Part shown: positions 1-6,994 of the stretch, one piece after another
How the letters are laid out: the number at the start of each line of letters is the position of its first letter
Numbering within the stretch: the stretch's first letter is position 1
NCBI GenBank assembly: GCA_945788445.1
Contig: CALZMA010000047.1
Span: 1-7,282, forward strand
Origin: an uncultured Bacteroidales bacterium
GTDB lineage: Bacteria; Bacteroidota; Bacteroidia; Bacteroidales; Bacteroidaceae
DNA: 7,282 bases
Direction of reading: 5' to 3'
The notes under the pieces: generated by a model
What the model was told of the DNA's origin: nothing
Database searches by the model: none
Seen by the model: the letters and a program-made list of their open reading frames with translations, nothing else
Translations under genes and position numbers: made by a program

Positions 1-2
1 TG

Positions 3-347
3 GGAGGAGGCGCAGGCAGCGTTTGCCGCTACGCCCTGGGCCTCCTGCTCGCCCGTCCGGGCAACCATTGGCCCTGGGCCACCTGGGCGTGCAACATGGT
101 GGGCTGTCTGCTCATCGGCCTCCTGCTCGGATGGTTCCAGCGTCGCCCCGCCTTGGCCTGCCAGCTCCTGTTCGTCACGGGCTTCTGCGGCGGTTTCACC
201 ACCTTCTCCACCTTCAGCAGCGAAGTGGTGCAGCTCCTGCGCAGCGGACAGACCGCCCTGGCAGCAGGCTATGCCGTGCTCTCCGTGACCGTGGGAGTGG
301 CTTGCGTCGCCCTCGGTTCCTGGGCCTATTCCAGCCTTTGCAGGTAA
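3..347 (+). CDS. crcB: CrcB/Fluc fluoride channel, 5'-truncated by window edge
   Basis: This is the C-terminal 114 residues of a small four-helix inner-membrane protein of the CrcB/Fluc family, which exports fluoride as a dual-topology dimer. The reading frame is open from the left edge to TAA at 345-347. The first visible residues, GGGAGSVCRY, match the family's N-terminal glycine-rich segment with its conserved Arg. They are followed by a conserved Asn (in ACNMVG) and the family signature GFCGGFTTFSTFSSEV, which carries the paired Phe residues that line the fluoride path. Compared with the roughly 125-residue family, only about ten N-terminal residues are missing. An internal ATG at 96 lies after the first helix and is not the start. 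Any promoter or fluoride riboswitch would lie left of the window. nth follows after 19 bases, so the two are probably co-transcribed. Confidence 0.93.
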   Translation, partial: GGGAGSVCRYALGLLLARPGNHWPWATWACNMVGCLLIGLLLGWFQRRPALACQLLFVTGFCGGFTTFSTFSSEVVQLLRSGQTALAAGYAVLSVTVGVACVALGSWAYSSLCR

Positions 348-366
348 ACCGGTAAAAGAGAAAACC

Positions 367-1029
367 ATGAGAAAGAAAGAATTGTACACCTTCGTCCTCG
401 AGCACCTGCGCGGGCAGTGGGGCGAGACCGACACGGAACTCAACTATACTACCCCCTTCGAACTTCTTGTGGCCGTGGTGCTCTCCGCCCAGTGTACCGA
501 CAAGCGCATCAACCAAGTCACCCCGCGCCTCTTCCACGACTTCCCCACGCCCGAAGCCCTCGCGGCCACCACGCCCGAAGTCATCTACGACTATATAAAG
601 TCCGTGAGCTATCCCAACAACAAGGCCAAGCACCTCGTGGGCCTCTCCCAAATGCTTGTGAAAGACTTCGGCGGCGAAGTGCCCGACACGCTCGAAACGC
701 TCACCCGCCTCCCCGGTGTAGGCCGCAAGACCGCCAATGTCATCCAGGCCGTAGCCTTCGGCAAGGCCGCCTTGGCCGTCGATACCCACGTCTTCCGCGT
801 CAGCCACCGTCTCGCCCTGGTACCCGGGCGATGCACCACCCCCTTGAGCGTCGAGAAGGAATTGCGCAAGCATATTCCCGAAGAACAGTGGGCCCCCGCC
901 CACTACCTCCTGCTCCTCCACGGCCGCTACACCTGCACTGCGCGCTCCCCGAAATGCACCCGATGCGGGCTGAACGCCGTGTGCAAGAGCTTCGCCCATA
1001 GCGCATTTCCCCCGAAAACCGCCCAATAA
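367..1029 (+). CDS. nth: Endonuclease III, DNA glycosylase/AP lyase
   Basis: This 220-residue protein is a base-excision repair enzyme that removes oxidised pyrimidines and cuts the abasic site by beta-elimination. E. coli Nth is 211 residues, so this is full length. The helix-hairpin-helix runs over residues 113-126 (LTRLPGVGRKTANV) and contains the Schiff-base Lys121. The catalytic Asp139 lies in VDTHVFRV. The [4Fe-4S] ligands are Cys190, Cys197, Cys200 and Cys206 with the canonical C-x6-C-x2-C-x5-C spacing. The LSAQxTD motif near residue 39 reads LSAQCTD, with Cys where E. coli has Ala. The ATG at 367 follows the A-rich stretch gagaaaacc and gives a family-typical N-terminus. It lies 19 bases after crcB. 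No functional link to fluoride export is implied, only likely read-through. Confidence 0.97.
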   Translation: MRKKELYTFVLEHLRGQWGETDTELNYTTPFELLVAVVLSAQCTDKRINQVTPRLFHDFPTPEALAATTPEVIYDYIKSVSYPNNKAKHLVGLSQMLVKDFGGEVPDTLETLTRLPGVGRKTANVIQAVAFGKAALAVDTHVFRVSHRLALVPGRCTTPLSVEKELRKHIPEEQWAPAHYLLLLHGRYTCTARSPKCTRCGLNAVCKSFAHSAFPPKTAQ

Positions 1030-1053
1030 AGTTAAAAAATAGCAGTCAAGCAT

Positions 1054-1082
1054 TTTGGTTTCTATCAAAATTTATAACTTTG
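1054..1082 (+). promoter_or_regulatory. Bacteroidota-type promoter for the DUF177-rpmF unit
   Basis: A TTTG at 1054-1057 (-33 element) is followed after 17 bases by TAACTTTG at 1075-1082, a full match to the Bacteroides -7 consensus TAnnTTTG. It sits in the A+T-rich gap after nth. Transcription should begin a few bases past 1082, leaving almost no leader before the ATG at 1091. The spacing is slightly short relative to the usual Bacteroides arrangement, so the -33 call is less certain than the -7 call. Confidence 0.68.
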
Positions 1083-1090
1083 CACCCGCT

Positions 1091-1564
1091 ATGTCAAGTG
1101 AAAACCTCCTAAATATCAATCTCGCGCAAGCTGCAAGTGCAGGCGAGCGCATCGAAATTGAGCTGTCTGATCGCTTCTTCGCTGACCTGGAGCAAGAAGA
1201 AATAAGCGGTGGAGAAGTTCACGCCGATATCCTGGTGAAGGCTTCGGCCGGCTCCGTTTTTCAGATACAGATACAAGTGCATGGCCGCGTCACAGTGGCT
1301 TGCGACCGTTGTCTCGACCCCCTCGTCCTCCCCGTGGAGGCAGAGGAGACCGTCAAGGTCAAAGATGCAGACCCCGACGAGGGAGACGATGTCGAAATGT
1401 ACTACCTGGAAGCCAACTGTCCATACTTTGAGCTTTCATGGCCCCTGTATGAAATCATCGAGACGGCACTCCCCCTTCAGCGCGTTCATCCCGAAAACGA
1501 ATGCAACCCGGACATGACAAGCTACATCCTCCCCTCCGAACAGGACGAAGAGGAAGGCGCTTAG
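1091..1564 (+). CDS. DUF177 (YceD-like) protein
   Basis: This acidic protein of 157 residues belongs to the DUF177/YceD family, which is encoded just upstream of rpmF in many bacteria. The family is linked by context, and in plants by genetics, to 23S rRNA or large-subunit maturation; its biochemical activity is not settled. The conserved core CDRCLDPLVLPVE is visible, with a CxxC pair, and is followed by an Asp/Glu-rich stretch and a C-terminal segment with a lone Cys (ENECNPDM). I chose ATG 1091 (MSSENLLNINL) because it aligns with the usual N-terminus of Bacteroidales homologues. The in-frame TTG at 1055 would place the initiation codon inside the promoter. Translation stops at TAG 1562-1564, and rpmF begins 53 bases later, presumably on the same transcript. 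Confidence 0.85.
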   Translation: MSSENLLNINLAQAASAGERIEIELSDRFFADLEQEEISGGEVHADILVKASAGSVFQIQIQVHGRVTVACDRCLDPLVLPVEAEETVKVKDADPDEGDDVEMYYLEANCPYFELSWPLYEIIETALPLQRVHPENECNPDMTSYILPSEQDEEEGA

Positions 1565-1617
1565 GCAATGCGCATGGCACAATAAATTGAAACTCATTTA
1601 ATAAATAGTACAGAAAA

Positions 1618-1803
1618 ATGGCACATCCTAAAAGAAGACAATCCAAGACGAGAACCCTCAAGCGCAGAACGCACGACAAGGCCGTAGCCCCCACGCTCGC
1701 TATCTGCCCCAACTGCGGCGCATGGCACATCTACCACACCGTATGCCCCACTTGTGGCTACTACCGCGGTAAGCTCGCCATCCAGAAGGAAGTTGCCGAG
1801 TAA
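1618..1803 (+). CDS. rpmF: 50S ribosomal protein L32
   Basis: This 61-residue basic protein is a structural component of the large ribosomal subunit. The N-terminus MAHPKRRQSKTRT is the hallmark of L32 (M-A-x-P-K/R-R-x-x-S). It is followed by a zinc ribbon with Cys30, Cys33, Cys43 and Cys46 (CPNC...CPTC), so this is the zinc-binding (C+) form rather than the zinc-independent one. The length is normal for Bacteroidota. The start codon follows the A-rich string cagaaaa, typical of this phylum. An intrinsic terminator lies 40 bases past the stop codon, so DUF177 and rpmF probably form a two-gene transcript whose dose is set separately from fabH. Confidence 0.97.
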   Translation: MAHPKRRQSKTRTLKRRTHDKAVAPTLAICPNCGAWHIYHTVCPTCGYYRGKLAIQKEVAE

Positions 1804-1843
1804 GCAGCTATCCCGATAGATTGTCGGAAACCACTCATCGGAT

Positions 1844-1897
1844 AGTTCAAGAGTAGTCAGGCTCTTTGGCAACTCTTGAACTTTTCTTTTTTTATTT
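1844..1897 (+). terminator. Rho-independent terminator after rpmF
   Basis: A perfect 11-base inverted repeat, AGTTCAAGAGT at 1844-1854 and ACTCTTGAACT at 1872-1882, encloses a 17-base loop. It runs directly into a T-rich tract (1882-1897, interrupted by single C and A bases). The stem is not very G+C-rich and the loop is long, but the stem is perfect and the T tract is the best in the window. It separates rpmF from fabH. Confidence 0.8.
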
Positions 1898-1906
1898 CGA
1901 TAGGCG

Positions 1907-1922
1907 AAGGGCTTTTGCCCTT
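1907..1922. other. Short perfect hairpin in the fabH leader
   Basis: AAGGGC and GCCCTT form a perfect 6-base stem around a TTTT loop, 29 bases before the fabH start codon. No T tract follows, so it is not a terminator on the + strand. It could be a leader structure or an mRNA 5'-end stabiliser. I could not find a convincing TAnnTTTG promoter between the rpmF terminator and fabH. Confidence 0.4.
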
Positions 1923-1951
1923 ATACAATAACACGATTTCAGTCTTTCCAC

Positions 1952-2953
1952 ATGGAAAAAATAAATGCTGTCATTACGGGCGTAGGAGGCTACGTACCCG
2001 AATACGTGCTCAGCAACGATGAGCTTTCGCGCATGGTAGACACCAACGACGAGTGGATCATGACGCGTATCGGCATCAAGGAGCGCCGCATCCTCAACGA
2101 AGAAGGCCTCGGTACCAGCTACATGGCCCGCAAAGCCGTGAAGCAGTTGCTCGAAAAGACCCACACCGACCCGCAGGAGGTAGATTGCCTCATTGTGGCA
2201 ACCACCACCCCCGACTACCACTTCCCCTCGACCTCAAGCATCGTGATTGGACGTATCGGCATGAAAAACGCCTTCGCCATCGACATGCAGGCCGCCTGCT
2301 GCGGCTTCCTCTTTGCCATGGACACGGCCGCAGGTATGGTCATGAGCGGACGCTACAAGAAGGTAGTTGTGTGCGGTGCCGACAAGATGTCGTCGATTGT
2401 AGACTACACCGACCGCGCCACCTGTCCCATCTTCGGCGACGGTGCAGCAGCCGTGCTCGTAGAGCCCTCCACGGAAGAAGGCTTGGGCTGGCAAGACAGC
2501 TTCCTGCGCACCGACGGTCTCGGTCTGCCTTTCCTCTGCATGAAGGCAGGCGGTTCCGTGTGCAGCCCCTCCTACTTCACCATTGACCACCGCATGCACT
2601 ACCTCCACCAGGAAGGCCGTACCGTATTCAAGTTCGCCGTTACAAACATGAGCGATGCCTGCGCCCTCATTGCCGAACGCAACGGACTGAACAAGGACAA
2701 CATCGCCTACGTGGTGCCCCACCAGGCCAACGTGCGCATCATCGAAGCCGTGGCACACCGCCTCGAACTCCCGATGGACAAGGTGATGCTCAACATCCAG
2801 CGCTACGGCAACACCTCCGCCGGCACGCTCCCCTTGGCGCTCTGGGACTACGAGAAGCAGCTGAAGAAAGGCGACAACCTTATCCTTACCGCCTTCGGCG
2901 CCGGCTTCACCTGGGGTGCAGCCTACCTCAAGTGGGGCTACACCGCCAAGTAG
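1952..2953 (+). CDS. fabH: 3-oxoacyl-[ACP] synthase III (KAS III)
   Basis: This 333-residue cytosolic enzyme starts type II fatty-acid synthesis by condensing an acyl-CoA primer with malonyl-ACP. The catalytic triad of the FabH family is complete: Cys116 in QAACCGF (the first Cys of the pair is in the active position), His257 in VPHQANVRI and Asn287 in YGNTSAGT. The N-terminal [18 protein letters not shown] and the [16 protein letters not shown] segment are typical, and the C-terminal GAGFTWGA loop is present. The length and start fit the family (ATG 1952, [10 protein letters not shown]). Primer preference (acetyl versus branched-chain CoA) cannot be read from the sequence; branched-chain fatty acids are common in Bacteroidales. 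In E. coli, yceD-rpmF-plsX-fabH is the order. Here plsX is absent and rpmF is followed directly by fabH, with a terminator between. Confidence 0.97.
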   Translation: MEKINAVITGVGGYVPEYVLSNDELSRMVDTNDEWIMTRIGIKERRILNEEGLGTSYMARKAVKQLLEKTHTDPQEVDCLIVATTTPDYHFPSTSSIVIGRIGMKNAFAIDMQAACCGFLFAMDTAAGMVMSGRYKKVVVCGADKMSSIVDYTDRATCPIFGDGAAAVLVEPSTEEGLGWQDSFLRTDGLGLPFLCMKAGGSVCSPSYFTIDHRMHYLHQEGRTVFKFAVTNMSDACALIAERNGLNKDNIAYVVPHQANVRIIEAVAHRLELPMDKVMLNIQRYGNTSAGTLPLALWDYEKQLKKGDNLILTAFGAGFTWGAAYLKWGYTAK

Positions 2954-2979
2954 CACAGCGCATAGCCCCCTTAGTGCGA

Positions 2980-3083
2980 GGGTTACAGGTATCATGAGGT
3001 TATGAGGTTATGAAGTTCACGCTTAGAGCTAAAGTCTTTAGCCCGTAACTTTATAACCTCATAACCTCATTTCCTTATAACCC
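2980..3083. repeat. Octamer-based palindromic element between fabH and era
   Basis: The core is a 24-base inverted repeat at 2994-3017 and 3047-3070, paired throughout with a single G-T wobble. Each arm is built of three tandem octamers: ATGAGGTT twice then ATGAAGTT on the left, and AACTTTAT then AACCTCAT twice on the right. Inside the loop is a second hairpin, GCTAAAG (3028-3034) against CTTTAGC (3036-3042). Outside, GGGTTACAGG (2980-2989) pairs imperfectly with CCTTATAACCC (3073-3083). The element ends 22 bases before the era start. It has no T tract after the stem, so it is more like a REP or MITE-type element or an RNA-processing hairpin than a plain terminator. No transposase or clear target duplication is seen. 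Confidence 0.8.
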
Positions 3084-3105
3084 CATCATCCAAACGTCAC
3101 AACGC

Positions 3106-3987
3106 ATGCACAAAGCAGGTTTTGTCAATATCGTAGGCAACCCCAATGTCGGGAAATCCACCCTCATGAACCTCTTCATGGGCGAAAGGATATCCATTGC
3201 CACCTTCAAGGCGCAGACCACGCGCCACCGCATCATGGGCATCATCAATTCCGACGATGCCCAAATCGTCTTTTCCGACACCCCGGGCGTCCTCAAGCCC
3301 AACTACAAGCTCCAGGAAGAGATGCTCGCCTTCTCCGAGTCGGCCCTGCAGGACGCCGATGTCCTGCTCTACGTCACCGACGTCGTCGAGAAGCCCGAGA
3401 AGAACAGCGACTTCCTGGACAAAGTGAAGCGCATGGACGTGCCCATCCTGGTGCTCATCAACAAGATAGACCTCTCCAACCAGAAAAGCCTCGAAGCCCT
3501 CGTGGCCCAGTGGAAAGAGCAGCTCCCGCAGGCCGAAATCTACCCCATCTCCGCCAAGGTCAAGTTCAATGTCGACAACGTCCTCGCCCGCATCCGGCAG
3601 CTCCTCCCCGAGTCGCCCGCCTACTTCGGCAAGGACCAGTGGACCGACAAGCCCGCCCGCTTCTTCGTCACCGAAATCATCCGCGAGAAAATCCTTCTCT
3701 ACTACGACAAGGAAATCCCCTACGCCGTAGAGGTCGTGGTGGAGCAGTTCAAGGAAACGGACCGCAACATCCACATCAACGCCGTCATCTACGTAGAGCG
3801 CGAGAGCCAGAAGGGAATTATCATTGGCCACAAAGGTTTCGCCCTCAAGAAAGTGTCGACCGAAGCCAGGAAGACCTTGGAAAAATTCTTTGACAAGACC
3901 ATCTTCCTCGAAATCTTCGTGAAGGTAGACAAAGACTGGCGCAGCAGTGCCAAGCGCCTCGAAGCCTACGGTTACAAACTCAACTAA
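3106..3987 (+). CDS. era: GTPase Era
   Basis: This 293-residue GTPase binds the 3' end of 16S rRNA and helps mature the 30S subunit. The G-domain motifs are all present: G1 GNPNVGKS (11-18), G2 in TTRHRI (38-43), G3 DTPG (58-61), G4 NKID (119-122) and G5 SAK (149-151). The C-terminal KH domain (about 195-290) carries the RNA-binding GHKG loop at 241-244, within [13 protein letters not shown]. The length matches Era from other bacteria (about 300 residues). The start at ATG 3106 ([14 protein letters not shown]) places the P-loop at the usual distance. The gene lies 22 bases after a large palindrome and 14 bases before der. Its two-GTPase operon with der pairs small- and large-subunit assembly factors. 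Confidence 0.97.
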   Translation: MHKAGFVNIVGNPNVGKSTLMNLFMGERISIATFKAQTTRHRIMGIINSDDAQIVFSDTPGVLKPNYKLQEEMLAFSESALQDADVLLYVTDVVEKPEKNSDFLDKVKRMDVPILVLINKIDLSNQKSLEALVAQWKEQLPQAEIYPISAKVKFNVDNVLARIRQLLPESPAYFGKDQWTDKPARFFVTEIIREKILLYYDKEIPYAVEVVVEQFKETDRNIHINAVIYVERESQKGIIIGHKGFALKKVSTEARKTLEKFFDKTIFLEIFVKVDKDWRSSAKRLEAYGYKLN

Positions 3988-4001
3988 CACAGCCGAAAGA
4001 A

Positions 4002-5318
4002 ATGTCAAAATTAGTAGCAATAGTAGGGCGCCCCAATGTGGGCAAGTCCACCCTCTTCAACCGCCTCACAGGCACGCGCCAGGCCATCGTCAGCGACGAG
4101 GCCGGCACCACGCGCGACCGCCAGTACGGCAAGTGCGAGTGGGTAGGCCGCGAGTTCTCCGTGGTAGACACGGGCGGCTGGGTCGTGAACTCCGACGACA
4201 TCTTTGAAGGAGAAATCCGCAAGCAAGTCACCCTCGCCACCTCCGAGGCCGACCTCATCCTCTTCCTCGTCGACATCAAGAACGGAGTCACCGACCTCGA
4301 TGCCGAAGTCGCCACCATCCTCCGCCGCAGCAAGCTCCCCATCATCCTCTGCGCCAACAAGACCGACAACAACGAAGACCGCTACAACGCCGCCGAATTC
4401 TACAGCCTCGGCCTCGGCGACCCCTTCTGCGTCTCCGCCATCACGGGCAGCGGCACGGGCGACCTCCTCGACCTCATCGTCGAGAAGCTCGGCACCGAGA
4501 ACGCCGGCGACGAAGCCGACGACAACATTCCCCGCTTCAGCGTGGTAGGCCGCCCCAACGCCGGCAAGAGCAGCATCGTCAACGCCTTCCTCGGCGAAGA
4601 CCGCAACATCGTCACCGACATTGCCGGCACCACCCGCGACAGCATCCTCACGCGCTACACCAAGTTCGGCTTCGACTTCTACCTCGTCGACACCGCCGGC
4701 ATCCGCCGCAAGAACAAGGTGTCCGAAGACCTCGAGTTCTACTCCGTCATGCGCGCCATCCGTTCCATCGAAAACTCCGATGTCTGCATCCTCATGCTCG
4801 ACGCCACCCGCGGCATCGAGAGCCAGGACCTCAACATCGTCCAGATCATCCAGCGCAACAGCAAGAGCCTCGTGGTAGTAGTGAACAAGTGGGACCTCGT
4901 GCAGGACAAGTCCAACCAGGCCATTGCCCACTTCGAAGCCACCATCCGCGAGCGCATGGCCCCCTTCGTGGACTTCCCCATCATCTTCGCCTCCGCGCTC
5001 ACCAAGCAACGCATCTTCAAGGTGCTCGAAACCGCCAAGGACGTCTACCTCAACCGCAAGCGCCGCATCCCCACCTCCCAGCTCAACGAAGCCATGCTGC
5101 CCCTCATCGAGGCCTATCCGCCCCCCTCAATCAAGGGCAAGTACATCAAAATCAAGTATTGCGCACAGCTCCCGGCCACGCAGATACCCTCGTTTGTCTT
5201 CTACGCCAACCTCCCGCAGTACGTCAAGGACCCCTACCGCCGCTTCCTCGAGAACAAAATCCGCGAGCGCTGGAACTTCACGGGCACGCCCATGAACATC
5301 TTCATCCGCCAGAAGTAG
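4002..5318 (+). CDS. der: GTPase Der (EngA), 50S assembly factor
   Basis: This 438-residue protein has two tandem GTPase domains and a C-terminal KH-like domain, the unique layout of Der, which acts in late 50S subunit maturation. Domain 1 has GRPNVGKS (9-16), DTGG (56-59), NKTD (119-122) and SA (145-146). Domain 2 has GRPNAGKS (183-190), DTAG (230-233), NKWD (295-298) and SAL (331-333). Between them is a short acidic linker (about 165-176, rich in Asp and Glu). The KH-like domain ends with [15 protein letters not shown], the usual conserved tail. Length and start are normal for Bacteroidota. It follows era by 14 bases and precedes a lipoprotein gene by 6 bases, so all three are likely translated from one mRNA. 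Very strong C/G-ending codon use creates long antisense open frames here that are not genes. Confidence 0.98.
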   Translation: MSKLVAIVGRPNVGKSTLFNRLTGTRQAIVSDEAGTTRDRQYGKCEWVGREFSVVDTGGWVVNSDDIFEGEIRKQVTLATSEADLILFLVDIKNGVTDLDAEVATILRRSKLPIILCANKTDNNEDRYNAAEFYSLGLGDPFCVSAITGSGTGDLLDLIVEKLGTENAGDEADDNIPRFSVVGRPNAGKSSIVNAFLGEDRNIVTDIAGTTRDSILTRYTKFGFDFYLVDTAGIRRKNKVSEDLEFYSVMRAIRSIENSDVCILMLDATRGIESQDLNIVQIIQRNSKSLVVVVNKWDLVQDKSNQAIAHFEATIRERMAPFVDFPIIFASALTKQRIFKVLETAKDVYLNRKRRIPTSQLNEAMLPLIEAYPPPSIKGKYIKIKYCAQLPATQIPSFVFYANLPQYVKDPYRRFLENKIRERWNFTGTPMNIFIRQK

Positions 5319-5324
5319 ACCGCC

Positions 5325-5735
5325 ATGCACACCAAGCAAACGCTCCTGCTCCTCCTGTTCGCCGTGCTGCTCCTCCTGGGCTGTAAGGAAAAGGCAGCCG
5401 ATGAAGGGCTCTCCGCCGCACCGCCCGACACCGTAGCCCTTAACTACTACAACCTACGCGTTGCCGGCCGCTATGCCGACTACGTCAGCGCCATGGCATC
5501 GTGCGACAAGGCCACCCCCGCCTACCGCGCCCACATCGAGAAGATGTTGCGCCACCACACCGCCCTGGTCCAGCGCGAAAAGGGAGGTGTGAGCCGCGTA
5601 GAAGTCCTCCGCACCGAGCTCCACTCCGGCGACCGCCTCGCCCACGTATACCTCTCGGTGACCTACAACGACAGCACCCGCGAAGAAGTCCTCTTCCCCC
5701 TCGTCCACGACGGGCAGCGCTGGAGAATACAGTAG
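5325..5735 (+). CDS. Small predicted lipoprotein, possibly DUF4878/NTF2-like
   Basis: This 136-residue protein begins with a short basic start (MHTKQ), a Leu-rich hydrophobic stretch and a lipobox ending LLLGC, with Cys20 as the lipidated residue after signal peptidase II cleavage. The mature part (about 117 residues) starts with a charged/Ala-Pro linker. It then shows a helix with Tyr-rich spacing (ALNYYNLRVAGRYADYVSAM) and ends in strand-like segments finishing with DGQRWRIQ. That layout resembles the DUF4878/NTF2-like lipoproteins common in Bacteroidota, in which the first helices lead into a beta sheet ending in a W-x-I motif. The family assignment is from recollection of pattern, not a search, and no catalytic residues are visible. 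It starts only 6 bases after der, so it is co-transcribed with era-der. A role in the envelope is likely, but the function is unknown. Confidence 0.82.
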   Translation: MHTKQTLLLLLFAVLLLLGCKEKAADEGLSAAPPDTVALNYYNLRVAGRYADYVSAMASCDKATPAYRAHIEKMLRHHTALVQREKGGVSRVEVLRTELHSGDRLAHVYLSVTYNDSTREEVLFPLVHDGQRWRIQ

Positions 5736-5796
5736 CCCCTCCCCGCGCCCCTGAACGCCCGGCCCTGCGGGGCACATCCATAGAAAACATCCACAG

Positions 5797-5834
5797 AAAG
5801 AGGCTGAAGCTCCCCAAAGAGTTTCAGCCTCTTT
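5797..5834. terminator. Bidirectional terminator between convergent genes
   Basis: A 16-base stem (5797-5812 with 5819-5834; 12 perfect outer pairs, one G-T wobble further in) closes a 6-base loop, CCCAAA. It starts with AAAGAGG and ends with CCTCTTT, so it gives a short U run on both strands. The lipoprotein gene ends 61 bases to its left and the LacI-family gene ends 4 bases to its right. It therefore probably terminates both. A weaker C-rich inverted repeat (CCCCGC 5741-5746 with GCGGGG 5767-5772) precedes it without a T tract. Confidence 0.82.
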
Positions 5835-5838
5835 AGCG

Positions 5839-6873
5839 TCATACGGTTTCGAGTGTTGGAAGGGGCTTGGTCGATTCCCTTAGCATCACTTCGCCCGGCA
5901 GTACCACGGTTTGCGGTTTGAATTGGTCGGGGTGGGCCAGCTGTTCCAGCAGCAGGCGGGTGGCCGTGTGGGCCATTTCCTCGGTAGGCTGGTGGGCTGC
6001 GGAGAGGGTGGGGTGGACCAGGGTGCAGAGTGCTGTGCCGGACATGCAGCACAGTGAGACATCTTCGGGAATGCGGAAGTGCATCCGTTGCAGCACACTC
6101 TTTGCGCCCAGCACGGCCGTTTCCGTAAACCCGAACACGGCATCGAAGTGCAGTCCCGTCTGTATGAACCGTTCCATGGCCCGGGCACCTTCTTCCGCAC
6201 TCAGTCCGCCTTCAACCACGTACTGCGGATTGTAGGGCAGATTGAATTTTTCGAGCACTTCTCGGTAGCCGTGCAGGCGGTCGGCAGCGTTGCCGATGTG
6301 TGCCGGCCCGAGCAGGTGTACAATGTAGCGGCATCCGCTACGTATGAGTTTTTCGACCATGAAGACGGAGGCCGTCACATCGTCCAAATGAACCTGCGAA
6401 GCCGCGGTATCCCGCACGTGGCGGTCGAAAAACACGATGGGGATGCCGCGCGACATGACGTTGCGGAACATTTTGCTGTTGGCCTCGGAGTGGCAAACGC
6501 ACATCAGTATGCCGTCGACGCGGCACTGTTCCAGCATCTGGAGGCATTCCCGTTCCTGCACGATGTCTTCGTTCGAAACGGCTATGATGGTGCGGTAGCC
6601 TTGTGCCCGCAAATCGCGCTGCGCACATTGTATGAAGTTCATGAAGAAAGAGGTAATGGCTTCGGGAATAACAATGCCAATGGTCTTGGAAAGCTGTCGG
6701 CGCAGGTTCACGGCCGTTTCGTTGCGCTGATATCCCATGCGGCGTGCCGTTTCGCACACCAGCTTCATCGTTTCGGGCTTCACGTTTTGCGCATCGCCGG
6801 CCAACGCCCTCGAAACGGTGCTTTTCGAAATGCCCAATTCGCGGGCTATATCAATGATTGTTACGTATTTCAT
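5839..6873 (-). CDS. LacI-family transcriptional regulator
   Basis: This 344-residue protein is a LacI/GalR-type DNA-binding regulator, usually controlled by a sugar or sugar derivative. The N-terminal helix-turn-helix is clear at residues 4-24 (VTIIDIARELGISKSTVSRAL). It is followed by the third helix with MGYQRNETA and a hinge containing Leu57 (AVNLRRQLSKTIGIVIP). The periplasmic-binding-protein-like effector domain runs from about residue 64 to 335. It contains FFDRHV (148-153), the ADRLHGYRE segment (197-205) with the usual R-x-x-G-Y, and PTLSAAHQPTEEM near 288-300. Where many family members have N-D-x-x-A-x-G, this one reads T-E-T-A-V-L-G (250-256), so its ligand contacts may differ. I chose ATG 6873 (MKYVTIIDIA). 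The frame extends upstream to 7002, but that extension would run through the predicted promoter and has no family match. The regulated genes probably lie to the right of the window. Confidence 0.94.
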   Translation of the reverse strand: MKYVTIIDIARELGISKSTVSRALAGDAQNVKPETMKLVCETARRMGYQRNETAVNLRRQLSKTIGIVIPEAITSFFMNFIQCAQRDLRAQGYRTIIAVSNEDIVQERECLQMLEQCRVDGILMCVCHSEANSKMFRNVMSRGIPIVFFDRHVRDTAASQVHLDDVTASVFMVEKLIRSGCRYIVHLLGPAHIGNAADRLHGYREVLEKFNLPYNPQYVVEGGLSAEEGARAMERFIQTGLHFDAVFGFTETAVLGAKSVLQRMHFRIPEDVSLCCMSGTALCTLVHPTLSAAHQPTEEMAHTATRLLLEQLAHPDQFKPQTVVLPGEVMLRESTKPLPTLETV

Positions 6874-6973
6874 GGAAGATAGAAAGGAGACTGATGGATG
6901 CAGCGAGAAGTCCGGAGCGTCTCTGCTGCCGCTTCGGGTAGGTAGCCATGGAGTGGGGTGGTGGCTGCGGGAG

Positions 6974-6994
6974 CAAATATGGGAATAATATTTG
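6974..6994. promoter_or_regulatory. Perfect inverted repeat over the -7 element
   Basis: CAAATAT (6974-6980) and ATATTTG (6988-6994) form a perfect 7-base inverted repeat with a 7-base spacer, lying over the candidate promoter of the LacI-family gene. It may be an operator for another dimeric regulator. It may also simply reflect two promoter-like TATTTG elements on opposite strands. Confidence 0.35.

Noticed and set aside
2234..2995. 253-codon open frame antisense to fabH
   Set aside because: It is a shadow of fabH, whose catalytic triad is intact on the + strand.
3046..3053. TAACTTTA as a promoter for era
   Set aside because: It differs from TAnnTTTG at the last base, lies largely inside the palindrome arm and has no TTTG at the proper upstream distance.
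3097..4020. 307-codon open frame antisense to era
   Set aside because: It is the same codon-bias shadow effect; era on the + strand has all G motifs and the KH domain.
4011..5009. 332-codon open frame antisense to der
   Set aside because: The translation is Val/Asp/Glu/Gly-rich low-complexity sequence with no family motif. It mirrors the strong codon bias of der, which has complete GTPase motifs on the + strand.
5741..5772. C-rich inverted repeat CCCCGC/GCGGGG after the lipoprotein gene
   Set aside because: It has a 20-base loop and no T tract, and competing pairings exist. The hairpin at 5797-5834 is much the better terminator.
6079..6882. 267-codon + strand open frame over the LacI gene
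   Set aside because: It is antisense to a clear LacI-family protein, with His/Val-rich shadow composition and no recognisable domain.
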